52,505 nucleotides of DNA, taken from Alphaproteobacteria bacterium. Its GTDB lineage: Bacteria; Pseudomonadota; Alphaproteobacteria; UBA2966; CAIVPW01. The notes under the pieces are model-generated. The model did no database searches. It was not told where the DNA came from and worked only from the letters and a program-made list of their open reading frames with translations. Numbering within the stretch: position 1 is the stretch's first letter; the number at the start of each line of letters is the position of its first letter. Position numbers and translations under genes: made by a program. Of the stretch, positions 43,604 through 52,347 are shown in pieces. Location: the NCBI GenBank assembly GCA_016869235.1, contig VGER01000007.1:1-52505 (forward strand), given 5' to 3'.

Positions 43604-44871
43604 AGGTGCTCGCTTGTTGGCTCGCGCACGGTCCACAACAGCGCGCCGCCAGCGACGAAGAACAGAAGCAGCACGGAGAGTCCCCAGCGCTGGCTGCCGG
43701 TGGCGGCGGTGACCGCGGCAACCAGGGCAGGCCCCAGGAACGCGGTGGCCTTGCCCGACAGGGCGAACAGGCCGAAGAACTCAGTGCTTTGGCCGGGCGG
43801 CGCCATGCGCGCCATCAGCGAGCGCCCGCCCGACTGGATCGGCCCGACGAACAGGCCGAGAGACGAGCCGAAGATCCAGAACAGCGTGGCGTTCGGCGCG
43901 GTGACGGCGCCGAGTGCCGTCACGAACAATCCGGCGATGGCAATCAGCACGGCGCGCCTTGGACCGATGATGTCGTCGATCCAGCCGAACAGCGCCGCGC
44001 CGATGCCGCCGGTGAGGTTCAGCACGATGCCGAACACCAGCACCTGGGTTTGGCTCATGCCGAACACGCCTGCCGCGAAGATGCCGCCCACCACGAAGAT
44101 GGTCACCAGGCCATCCATGGTGATCATGTTGGCGATCAGGAAGCGCACGAGGTTGCCGTCCTGGCGGGCGCGCGCCAGCGTGGCGCGCAGCGCGCGCAAT
44201 CCCGTACGTACCTGCGCGCCGAGGTCGGCGCCGAGCGGCGGCCGGTCGGGCGTGAACAGGAACAGCGGCATCGCGAAGATGGCGAGCCACACCGCGGCAA
44301 GCGGCGCCACCGCGCGGATGTGCTCGAAGCTCGCCTTGTCGAGTCCGAACCAGGGCTCGTCGGCCTGCACGAAGGCGACGAGCGCGACGACCATGGAAAC
44401 GATGCCGGCGGCGTACCCCAATCCCCACGCCCATCCCGACCAGCGGCCGATGAGTGCCCGCGGCACCAGGTCCGGCAACATGGCGTTGACGAACACGACG
44501 CCGAACTCGATGCCGAGGTTGCCCACCGCGTACCACAGCATGCCCCAGGCGATGAACGCGGGATCGGCTTGCGTCCACCACAGCAGCGCGGTCGCCACGG
44601 TGGCGAGCGCGGTGAAGGCGAGCAGCCACGGCTTGCGGCGGCCGCCGGCGTCCACGATGGCTCCGACCAGCGGCGCAAGCAGCGCCACCGCCAGTCCGCT
44701 GGCGCTCGCCGCCCAGCCCCACAGCTGCTGGCCGCGCACCGGATCCTCCACCACCGCGAGGGCGAAGTAGGTCGAGAACACGAAGGTGACGATGAGCGTC
44801 GCGTAGGCGGAGTTGGCCCAGTCGAACAGCGCCCATCCCACGCGGGCGCGCGTGGTGACCTGCTCTGGCAT
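43600..44871 (-). CDS. MFS transporter, UMF1 (Atg22-like) family
   Basis: About 423 residues with 11-12 hydrophobic spans. The N-terminus RVGWALFDWANSAYATLIVTFVFSTYF is a UMF1 signature, as is FVNAMLPDLVPRALIGRWSGWAWGLGYAAG. The tail VGPIQSGGRSLMARMAPPGQSTEFFGLFALSGKATAFLGP is also typical. The substrate is unknown. ATG 44871 gives the normal start; its stop overlaps the TPR gene stop by 4 bases, convergent. Confidence 0.88.
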   Translation of the reverse strand: MPEQVTTRARVGWALFDWANSAYATLIVTFVFSTYFALAVVEDPVRGQQLWGWAASASGLAVALLAPLVGAIVDAGGRRKPWLLAFTALATVATALLWWTQADPAFIAWGMLWYAVGNLGIEFGVVFVNAMLPDLVPRALIGRWSGWAWGLGYAAGIVSMVVALVAFVQADEPWFGLDKASFEHIRAVAPLAAVWLAIFAMPLFLFTPDRPPLGADLGAQVRTGLRALRATLARARQDGNLVRFLIANMITMDGLVTIFVVGGIFAAGVFGMSQTQVLVFGIVLNLTGGIGAALFGWIDDIIGPRRAVLIAIAGLFVTALGAVTAPNATLFWIFGSSLGLFVGPIQSGGRSLMARMAPPGQSTEFFGLFALSGKATAFLGPALVAAVTAATGSQRWGLSVLLLFFVAGGALLWTVREPTSEHL

Positions 44872-44891
44872 CAGTGCTGCGCGTGTCGCCG

Positions 44892-45344
44892 TCACGCGGA
44901 GACGCGAATCCATCGCTCCGTGCTGCTGAGCCACGGCAGCCAGCCGAGCCACGGCAGCCACACGAACCGGCGCACCACCAGGATGTTGGGGCCTTCCATC
45001 GAAATGCTGGCGCGATACTCGCGTCCGGCTTCCGGCACGTACACCGTGCCGCCGCTCCAGCGCTCGGGTCCGTCGGGCTGCAGGCGGGTCAGCACCTGCA
45101 GGCCGAGCAAGGGCCGATTGCGCAGGTCGGCGTACGGGTTGGAGACGTCCCGGCGCACCCGCCCGGACTCGTCGACCGGCTCCTTCAGCCAGACGATGCG
45201 GCCGCACAGGGCGCCCCCGCACTCGAACGTGGCGACGCGCGCCTGGCCATCGGCGGTCACCCACTGCCCGGCGGCCGCAAGTTGCGCGCTGGCGCCAAAA
45301 GGAATGCCGAGCAACAGCAGCACCGCCACGATCACGGGGAACAT
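44892..45344 (-). CDS. DUF2147-family exported protein
   Basis: 150 residues. Signal peptide MFPVIVAVLLLLGIPFGASAQ, then GQWVTADGQARVATFECGGALCGRIVWLKEPVDESG, the family's calycin-like start with two cysteines, and later GLQVLTRLQPDGPERWSGGTVYVPEAGREYRASISMEGPNILVVR. The end WLPWLGWLPWL is a tandem 18-base duplication not expected in this family. Role unknown; periplasmic. It precedes the MFS gene with a 20-base gap. Confidence 0.82.
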   Translation of the reverse strand: MFPVIVAVLLLLGIPFGASAQLAAAGQWVTADGQARVATFECGGALCGRIVWLKEPVDESGRVRRDVSNPYADLRNRPLLGLQVLTRLQPDGPERWSGGTVYVPEAGREYRASISMEGPNILVVRRFVWLPWLGWLPWLSSTERWIRVSA

Positions 45345-45553
45345 CGCCGGTCCCCCGGCGCCCGGCTCAGCGGCGTTGGTCAGATGCGCCGCCCCCGCGG
45401 CTGGCTCATGGTCGCGCACGTGGCCGCAAGGATGCACCTGTGGCGGAGGGGATACAAGGCAAGCCGGCGCGAGCAACGGGGCTGCGCGCGCACGTCCTTG
45501 ATTCCGGCACGAACCGTGAGAAACTCGCCGCCCTGCTTGGGCCGGGAGGGCTC

Positions 45554-46393
45554 ATGGATCGAGTGGCACGGTGGGCGACAATGGCCGCGGCGTTGCTGGC
45601 GAGCGCGCCGCTAGCGGCAAATGCGCAACAGCGGCTTCCGTTGTGGGAGCTGGGCGGGGTGGTTGGCGCGGGCTACCTGCCCGATTATCCCGCGGCGGAC
45701 GAATACTCCAAGCGCATCCTGCCGCTGCCGTACTTCGTCTACCGCGGCAGGATCTTCCGCTCCGAGGAGTCGGGCCTGCTGCGCGGCCGCATCCTCCAAT
45801 CCGAGCGCATCGAGTTCGACATCAGCGTTGCGGGAGCGCTCGACTCGAAGTCCGCCGACAATCGGGCTCGCGCTGGCATGCCCGATCTCGACTTCATGGG
45901 ACAGATCGGCCCGCGCTTGCAGATCACGCTGGCGCGCGCCGCGCGCGCCGCGCACATCGACTTCGAGCTGCCGGCGCGGGCGGTGCTGTCCACCGACTTC
46001 TCCCGCGTGCACCATATCGGCTTCATGAGCGTGCCGGAGCTCGCCTACCAGCACGAGAACTTCTTCGGCAACGGCACGCGCGTGAAGGCCGGCATCGGCC
46101 TGACGTTCGCAGATCGCGAGTTCCAGGACGTCCTCTACGGCGTGCCGGAGGAATTCGCCACCGCCTCGCGCCCGGCTTACGCCGCCAAGGGCGGCTACAT
46201 GGGGGCCAAGCTGTCGGCTGGATTCGCCCTGCCGCTGACGGCATCGCTGCGGGTGCTCGGCCAGGTGCGCGGCGACTTCCACCAGGGCGCCGCCAACGAA
46301 GACAGCCCGCTGTTCCGCTCCAAGGCGACTGGCACGGTGCTGGTCGGCGCGATCTGGACGTTCTGGCGCTCGCGCCAGACCGTCATCGAATAG
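45554..46393 (+). CDS. MipA/OmpV-family outer-membrane protein
   Basis: 279 residues with a signal peptide (about 1-24, ending ANAQQ). LWELGGVVGAGYLPDYPAADEYSKRILPLPYFVYRGRIFRS is the MipA/OmpV start, and the protein is a beta-barrel with repeated aromatic strands. It ends TVLVGAIWTFWRSRQTVIE. The family includes MltA-interacting scaffolds and porin-like proteins, and which one this is cannot be told. Strong GGGAGG before ATG 45554. Confidence 0.85.
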   Translation: MDRVARWATMAAALLASAPLAANAQQRLPLWELGGVVGAGYLPDYPAADEYSKRILPLPYFVYRGRIFRSEESGLLRGRILQSERIEFDISVAGALDSKSADNRARAGMPDLDFMGQIGPRLQITLARAARAAHIDFELPARAVLSTDFSRVHHIGFMSVPELAYQHENFFGNGTRVKAGIGLTFADREFQDVLYGVPEEFATASRPAYAAKGGYMGAKLSAGFALPLTASLRVLGQVRGDFHQGAANEDSPLFRSKATGTVLVGAIWTFWRSRQTVIE

Positions 46394-46405
46394 GCGGAAT
46401 CAAAA

Positions 46406-46430
46406 GGCCCGGGGATGTGCTCCCCGGGCC
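46406..46430 (+). terminator. Strong hairpin after the MipA gene
   Basis: GGCCCGGGGA-tgtgc-TCCCCGGGCC is a perfect 10-bp stem, 12 bases after the MipA/OmpV stop. No T run follows. It may also serve the convergent 46-residue gene as a terminator. Confidence 0.65.
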
Positions 46431-46451
46431 CGAACCTTCCCCTGCGGTTGC

Positions 46452-46592
46452 TTACCAGATCACTGCGGCGATCTGCGACATCACCAGCAGGAACATTCCG
46501 GTGAATGCGACAACCATTGCGCCGGCGGCGCCGATGCGGGCGACGTCCGCGAGGTTGACTTCGTGCTCGCCATTCCACGTGCGTACGGTCAT
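46452..46592 (-). CDS. Small single-span membrane protein (46 residues)
   Basis: Minus-strand ATG at 46592, TAA at 46452. The protein reads MTVRTWNGEHEV... followed by a hydrophobic helix (AGAMVVAFTGMFLLVMSQIAAVIW). The ribosome site CAAGGAGGAGACAA is near-perfect and ideally spaced, which strongly argues for translation despite the short length. The layout (short soluble N-terminus, one C-terminal helix) recalls small accessory subunits of membrane complexes, but no family is recognised. Confidence 0.6.
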   Translation of the reverse strand: MTVRTWNGEHEVNLADVARIGAAGAMVVAFTGMFLLVMSQIAAVIW

Positions 46593-47098
46593 TTGTCTCC
46601 TCCTTGCCCGCGAGGCGAATCGGCAGCGCTCCCAACGGGAGCTGCGCCGTGCTGCGGGGTTGCCTGTATTTCCGAGGCGGTCCCGGCCTTAGTCGGAGGC
46701 GCCCGTGCCCTCAAAATAGGTACGGCGGTGCCGCGACGGAAGGGATGGAAGGCATAGAGCGCATCGATGTCGGCGCGATGTCGGCCATGTTTCAAGTTGT
46801 TGGAATCGAAGAAGAAAACAAACTTGCCGGGCGGTGGCGCAGGCGCGCAACGGCATTGCTGCGCAGCGGGTGGCTGCGCAACGAATTTGCGGACCGGGCG
46901 TGACGTTCTGCCGCGCCAATGAGGTACCGCTCACGCTTCACGTCTTCTTGATGCGTCCACCGCTAAGGTGACGCTGCCGCTGAAGGATGCGATGCGCGCG
47001 GGTAACGCGCTCGCTTCCAGCGAAAACGAGCGGCCCCGACCGCGCCGCGCCGAATGCGCACCGCGCGATCCGTTTGACCGGGAGGTCAAAGCGACCCG
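46593..47098. other. Gene-poor stretch before purM
   Basis: About 500 bases with no recognisable gene. A plus-strand reading frame from 46743 to 46903 gives 53 residues without any family pattern. GCTCCC-aac-GGGAGC near 46631 is a small hairpin. The right part holds the inverted repeat at 47073-47090. Upstream promoters of the two flanking small genes must lie here, but I could not identify them. Confidence 0.5.
47073..47090 (+). promoter_or_regulatory. Hairpin overlapping the ribosome site of a small membrane ORF
   Basis: TTTGACC-ggga-GGTCAAA is a perfect 7-bp inverted repeat. In RNA the loop is GGGA, a GNRA-type tetraloop. The only ribosome-site-like sequence before the ATG at 47099 (GGGAGG) lies in the loop and the start of the 3' arm. 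It could mask or present the site, or be a DNA operator. Confidence 0.45.
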
Positions 47099-47299
47099 AT
47101 GTCCAGCCAGACCACTCGCTCCATCCAGTCCGCCTTCCACGAGTCGCTGCCGGTGCGACGCCTGGACGCGCGGCAGAACCTCCTGCGTGCCCTGCGTGCC
47201 TCGGGCGCCGCGCTGATCCTCACCGGCGCCTTTGCCACGGCGGTCGCCGTTGGCCTCGCCAGTCTCCGCGCCCTCGTCGGCGTGCTCAGCCCCGGCTGA
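47099..47299 (+). CDS. Small membrane protein, 66 residues, unknown function
   Basis: MSSQTTRSIQSAFHESLPVRRLDARQNLLRALRASGA is a soluble, basic N-terminus, followed by one hydrophobic span (ALILTGAFATAVAVGLASLRALVGVL) ending at the C-terminus. No family is recognised. The only upstream ribosome-like sequence is GGGAGG about 13 bases away, inside the hairpin, which is far but could work. It sits directly before purM. Confidence 0.45.
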   Translation: MSSQTTRSIQSAFHESLPVRRLDARQNLLRALRASGAALILTGAFATAVAVGLASLRALVGVLSPG

Positions 47300-47347
47300 C
47301 TTCCCGGCGTGGCGTCGCGCCCGGCGGCGGAGTAGTGTCCAGCCGCC

Positions 47348-48484
47348 GTGTCCAAGCCCCCCGCCGCGCCGCAAGGGACGCCCGCCAGCGCCTACGATTC
47401 CGCCGGCGTGCACATCGGCGCCACCGAGACGGCGCTCGAGGGCCTGACCGCCCGCCTGCGGCGCACGTGGCCCCACCGGAACGCCGCGTCGGGGCTTGGC
47501 AAGGTCGCGCTGGATTTCGGCTACTACGCCAACGTCGTCGACATCGGCGGCGGCATGGGGATGGCGATCTCCACCGACGGCGTCGGCTCGAAGACGCTGA
47601 TCGCCGAGATGCTCGGCAAGTACGACACCATCGGCATCGACTGTGTGGCGATGAACGTCAACGACGTAATCTGCGTCGGCGCTCGGCCGCTCACACTCGT
47701 CGATTACATCGCCGTCGAGCGCGTCGATCCCGCCGTCATGTGCGCCATCGCCGAGGGCCTCGCGGTAGGCGCCGAGCGCGCCGGCGTCTCCATCACCGGC
47801 GGCGAGATCGCCGAGCTGCCGGACCTCATCAAGGGCCACGCGCCCAAGTCCGGCTTCGACCTTGCGGCGACCGCGGCGGGCATCGTGGCCTTGGATCGCA
47901 TCCTGATCGGCCAGAACTGCCAGCCCGGCCAGGCGGTGGTCGGAGTCCAGTCGAGCGGCATCCACTCCAACGGCATGACGCTGGCGCGCCGCGTCCTGTT
48001 CGACCAGTCCAAGCTGAAGGCGACCGATCGGCTGCCGGAAGTCGGCCGCAGCGTTGGCGAGGAACTGCTGGAGCCCACCCTCATCTATGTCGCCGAGGCG
48101 ATGCAGATGATCGAGGAGGTGCCGACCGTGCGCTCGCTCGCCCACATCACCGGCGACGGCTTCATGAACCTCACGCGCGTGCCCGCCAAGGTCGGCTTCC
48201 TGCTCGACGCCCTGCCCGAGCCGCCGCCCCTGTTCCGCGCCATAGCGGCGCGCGGCAAGGTACCGGCCACCGACATGTACTCGGTGTTCAACATGGGTAT
48301 CGGCCTGTGCGTGGTGTGCTCGGTGCCCGATGTCGCCAAGGTCGTGGCCATCGCCGCCCGGCACGGCAAGAAGGCGGCGCGGATCGGCACGGTGACGGCC
48401 GAGGCCGGGATCGTCCGCGTGCCGAAGAACGCCATCTCGGGCCAGGACTTGGTGGGCGAAGGCCGCTTCTTCCGCGCCGCCTAA
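47348..48484 (+). CDS. purM: Phosphoribosylformylglycinamidine cyclo-ligase (AIR synthetase), archaeal-like type
   Basis: 378 residues. [86 protein letters not shown] and [35 protein letters not shown] mark a PurM. The wording ([19 protein letters not shown]) is closer to the form I know from archaea than to the usual proteobacterial PurM (VQGAEPLFFLDYFATG type). No purN follows. It probably closes the imidazole ring of AIR. Start GTG 47348. Confidence 0.85.
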   Translation: MSKPPAAPQGTPASAYDSAGVHIGATETALEGLTARLRRTWPHRNAASGLGKVALDFGYYANVVDIGGGMGMAISTDGVGSKTLIAEMLGKYDTIGIDCVAMNVNDVICVGARPLTLVDYIAVERVDPAVMCAIAEGLAVGAERAGVSITGGEIAELPDLIKGHAPKSGFDLAATAAGIVALDRILIGQNCQPGQAVVGVQSSGIHSNGMTLARRVLFDQSKLKATDRLPEVGRSVGEELLEPTLIYVAEAMQMIEEVPTVRSLAHITGDGFMNLTRVPAKVGFLLDALPEPPPLFRAIAARGKVPATDMYSVFNMGIGLCVVCSVPDVAKVVAIAARHGKKAARIGTVTAEAGIVRVPKNAISGQDLVGEGRFFRAA

Positions 48485-48517
48485 GGCGCAAGACCGGGCG
48501 GTACCGCCCGCGGCGGC

Positions 48518-48547
48518 TTGCCAGAAGGACCGCGCGTCCCATATAAA
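48518..48547 (+). promoter_or_regulatory. Likely typA promoter
   Basis: TTGCCA, an 18-base spacer and TATAAA lie about 100 bases ahead of typA. A GGGCGGTACCGCCC palindrome (48496-48509) sits just upstream and may end purM transcription. Confidence 0.5.
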
Positions 48548-48645
48548 CCGCGCGCAAACCAAGGTTTTCTTGCACCGGCCGGGCGTCGCGGGGAACCGCG
48601 GTCGCGTCGGCCGTTTTTTGGGCCGCGGCTCCGGGCACAGGTCGC

Positions 48646-50481
<1,836 letters not shown>

Positions 50482-50494
50482 GCCCTATTCTCTT

Positions 50495-50620
50495 GTCATT
50501 GCGAGGCGCTTAGCGAAGTCGCGCGGATAGCGCGCCGGAGGCGCGGAGCGCCCATCCGGGGGCGACACAATCCAGTGGGCCGAGCGTTGCTGGGGATCGC
50601 TTCCCTGCGCTCGCGATGAC
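50495..50620. repeat. Dispersed palindromic repeat element
   Basis: GTCATTGCGAG (50495-50505) is matched by CTCGCGATGAC (50610-50620), an 11-bp inverted pair with one mismatch. The arms enclose about 104 bases with further short arms (GCGAAGTC and GGATCGCTT). Sequences of the form TCATTGCGAG...CGCAATGACG are typical of dispersed non-coding palindromes in alphaproteobacterial genomes. No coding frame is seen. It fills the typA-small-protein gap. Confidence 0.65.
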
Positions 50621-50633
50621 GGCTATCGAGCCG

Positions 50634-50981
50634 TCAGTTGCCGATCGGCGTCACGCCGTGAAGGACATTCTTACCGTCCTCCTCCTCGTACTGCAGCATC
50701 ACCGACTGGCCGACGCGCAGTCCGGCAGGGTTCAGGTTGTTGGCGAACGTCAGCACCTTCCCGCCGGGAATGGTCATGGTGCGCGCGTTGAGGTCGATCG
50801 ATTCTATGCGGGTGGTGATGTTGTTCAGCACGCGCCCCGCGCGGCCATACAGCATGTCCATGCTGTTCATGCTTGGCCCGTCCATCACGGTCGGCGGGAT
50901 CAGCTGCGCGAACGCGCTGCCCGCGGCAAGCGCGCCGGCGAACATTGCGGCAAGGGCAACGCCCTGATCGAACTTACGCAC
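50634..50981 (-). CDS. Small exported protein with a DUF1344-like domain
   Basis: 115 residues. Signal peptide (about 1-25, AAMFAGALAAGSAFAQ), a linker, then a short beta-rich domain VLNNITTRIESIDLNARTMTIPGGKVLTFANN...LRVGQSVMLQYEEEDGKNVLHGVTP. Start GTG 50981 is preceded by GGAGG. The domain is clearly related to that of the gene at 51149-51676. Probably periplasmic. Function unknown. Confidence 0.75.
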   Translation of the reverse strand: MRKFDQGVALAAMFAGALAAGSAFAQLIPPTVMDGPSMNSMDMLYGRAGRVLNNITTRIESIDLNARTMTIPGGKVLTFANNLNPAGLRVGQSVMLQYEEEDGKNVLHGVTPIGN

Positions 50982-51020
50982 GTATTTCCCTCCAGCCTCT
51001 GAAATCGGTTGGCAACCCGC

Positions 51021-51034
51021 TCCTTAGATAAGGA
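51021..51034. promoter_or_regulatory. Palindrome upstream of the exported-protein gene
   Basis: TCCTTA-ga-TAAGGA is a perfect 6-bp inverted repeat, 40 bases ahead of GTG 50981. TATCTA on the minus strand could be a -10. No -35 found. Confidence 0.35.
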
Positions 51035-51084
51035 TTCCAGGCCGCGCCGGCCAGGGCAAGGCGGTCGATGCCCGGCCGACGTAA

Positions 51085-51117
51085 CGAGAGCGTGCGTCGG
51101 TCTGACGCACGCCCTCG
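51085..51117 (-). terminator. Hairpin after the DUF1344-like gene
   Basis: CGAG-a-GCGTGCGTC-ggtct-GACGCACGC-c-CTCG makes a 13-pair stem with one mismatch, about 32 bases beyond the stop of the leftward gene 51149-51676. No clear T run follows. Confidence 0.5.
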
Positions 51118-51148
51118 ATCTCTACGCCCGGACTGTAGCGGCCAGCTG

Positions 51149-51676
51149 CTACGAGGTCACCGGCAGCGGTACCGCTCCCGGCGCCATCGGCGCGGCATCC
51201 GGCACTCCCGGAGCCGCAGGTGCAGCTGGCCGGGTGATGCCTTGAACGATGCGCTGCTCGTTGCTCATGCGATAGGTCAGCGTGACGTTCGTACCCGGCG
51301 TCAGCGTGTCGGCGCCCGGGACGTTGGCGGCAAGGATGAACGTATCGCCGTTCTCCAGCGTGAGGGTCCGGCGCAGCGGGTCATACTCGTCCACGCGTCC
51401 GGTTGCCGTTTGCGTCTGCGCCTGAGCCAGCGCGTCCGGCGCGGCCGCGGGCGGCGTCACCGGCGCCGGCGCCGCACCCAGGTTCTCGCCGAATCCGCCC
51501 GCGCCGCCCGGCGCAGGAGTCATCGGGGTAACGGGCGCGGGCGTGACGGGATCTGGAGTGACCACCGGCGGAGCGACCGGCGCCGGAGTCACCGCGACGT
51601 CAGGCAAGCGATCGGCCGGCGGCAGCGGCCCGGGCAAGTCGAGTCCTGAGTGGGGCAATGACCCACACGTCCACAC
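51149..51676 (-). CDS. Pro/Ala-rich protein with a DUF1344-like domain, possibly N-terminally truncated
   Basis: 175 residues as read. Residues about 20-85 are repetitive Pro/Ala/Val (PVTPAPVTP-like). The C-terminal half TGRVDEYDPLRRTLTLENGDTFILAANVPGADTLTPGTNVTLTYRMSNEQRIVQGI is the same small domain as in the neighbouring exported protein. No signal peptide is present, and the frame opens with GTG directly after an in-frame TAG, so the gene may have lost its 5' end. It overlaps a plus-strand gene at 51543-51676 in antisense. Confidence 0.6.
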   Translation of the reverse strand: MWTCGSLPHSGLDLPGPLPPADRLPDVAVTPAPVAPPVVTPDPVTPAPVTPMTPAPGGAGGFGENLGAAPAPVTPPAAAPDALAQAQTQTATGRVDEYDPLRRTLTLENGDTFILAANVPGADTLTPGTNVTLTYRMSNEQRIVQGITRPAAPAAPGVPDAAPMAPGAVPLPVTS

Positions 51677-51878
51677 CTACATGAACGAGCACCTGTCCAC
51701 GCACGATCGCCACTATCGGTCGTGGCGCGACGAGCAGGCCAAGAAGCTCAGCGACGAGTACGCCAAGTTCCGCAAGGACGAGCAGGACAAGTGGAGCAAG
51801 GGCTTCGAGGCCTGGCGCGGCTCCCAGTCCGGCAAGTCCGAGAAGGCGGCGAAAAAGGGCGAAAGCACCAAGTCCTGA
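51543..51878 (+). CDS. Small basic/charged protein, SWFGD-like (start uncertain)
   Basis: The C-terminal 66 residues (from 51681) read MNEHLSTHDRHYRSWRDEQAKKLSDEYAKFRKDEQDKWSKGFEAWR, with W/R/Y/D patterns like the SWFGD-type proteins found on proteobacterial chromosomes and plasmids. The stretch before it (51543-51680) is low-complexity and lies opposite the minus-strand gene, so the true start may be ATG 51681. No convincing ribosome site is seen for either start. A hairpin follows at 51903-51931. Function unknown. Confidence 0.5.
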   Translation: MTGSGVTTGGATGAGVTATSGKRSAGGSGPGKSSPEWGNDPHVHTYMNEHLSTHDRHYRSWRDEQAKKLSDEYAKFRKDEQDKWSKGFEAWRGSQSGKSEKAAKKGESTKS

Positions 51879-51902
51879 GCGCTGGCCGCTCTGCCGAACC
51901 CA

Positions 51903-51931
51903 AAGGGGCGAGGGCGCTGCTCTCGCCCCTT
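51903..51931 (+). terminator. Hairpin after the SWFGD-like gene
   Basis: AAGGGGCGAG-(ggcgctgct)-CTCGCCCCTT, a perfect 10-bp stem with a 9-base loop, 24 bases after the stop. A short CTTCT pyrimidine stretch follows. Plausible rho-independent terminator. Confidence 0.65.
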
Positions 51932-52098
51932 CTGCTGCGGCACGGCCTTTGCTCCAGGCGGGGCATGGACCTGTGCTCCGTCCTCCCCGAGACGCGCAGT
52001 TTTCCTGGCGACAGGAGGTCCGGCGGCAGCGCCTCGTGTGCTCGCCGCCGGACTCCCGCGCACACGGCGCAGGCAGGGGCTGCTCACGCGGTGGGCAC

Positions 52099-52347
52099 AT
52101 GACCTGGATAGTCGTCGTGCTGTGGCTCGCCGGCGACGCGCGCCTGCCCACACCCTCGGGCACGTTGCTGCTGGCTCGCGAGACCTTCGCGACCGAGGCG
52201 GCGTGCGTCGCCGCGCTGCCCGCGTTCCACGACGCGGTGCTGCGCGACTTCGGCACCCCCGGCGTCGTCGCGTGCGCGCCCCGCGTCGGGCCGCCGGCGC
52301 CCGCCGAGGTAGCCGCACGCATCGCGCCGGAGGCGCCCGCCCGCTAG
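52099..52347 (+). CDS. Short hypothetical protein, possibly truncated by the IS
   Basis: 82 residues: MTWIVVVLWLAGDARLPTPSG then LLLARETFATEAACVAALPAFHDAVLRDFGTPGVVACAPR. The start may be a weak hydrophobic leader. It is a cysteine-containing pattern seen in small periplasmic or hypothetical proteins, but no family is secure. The TAG stop (52345-52347) coincides with the proposed IS boundary, so the original C-terminus may have been longer. GTGGGCAC before the ATG is a poor ribosome site. Confidence 0.4.
   Translation: MTWIVVVLWLAGDARLPTPSGTLLLARETFATEAACVAALPAFHDAVLRDFGTPGVVACAPRVGPPAPAEVAARIAPEAPAR

Noticed and set aside
46743..46903. Plus-strand 53-residue ORF in the purM upstream gap
   Set aside because: Composition is ordinary for a chance frame, with no ribosome site, no family match and an Arg-rich end.
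51009..51245. Plus-strand ORF over the DUF1344-like gene
   Set aside because: It lies antisense to the clear leftward domain; Ala/Gly-rich composition is the shadow of Pro/Ala codons.
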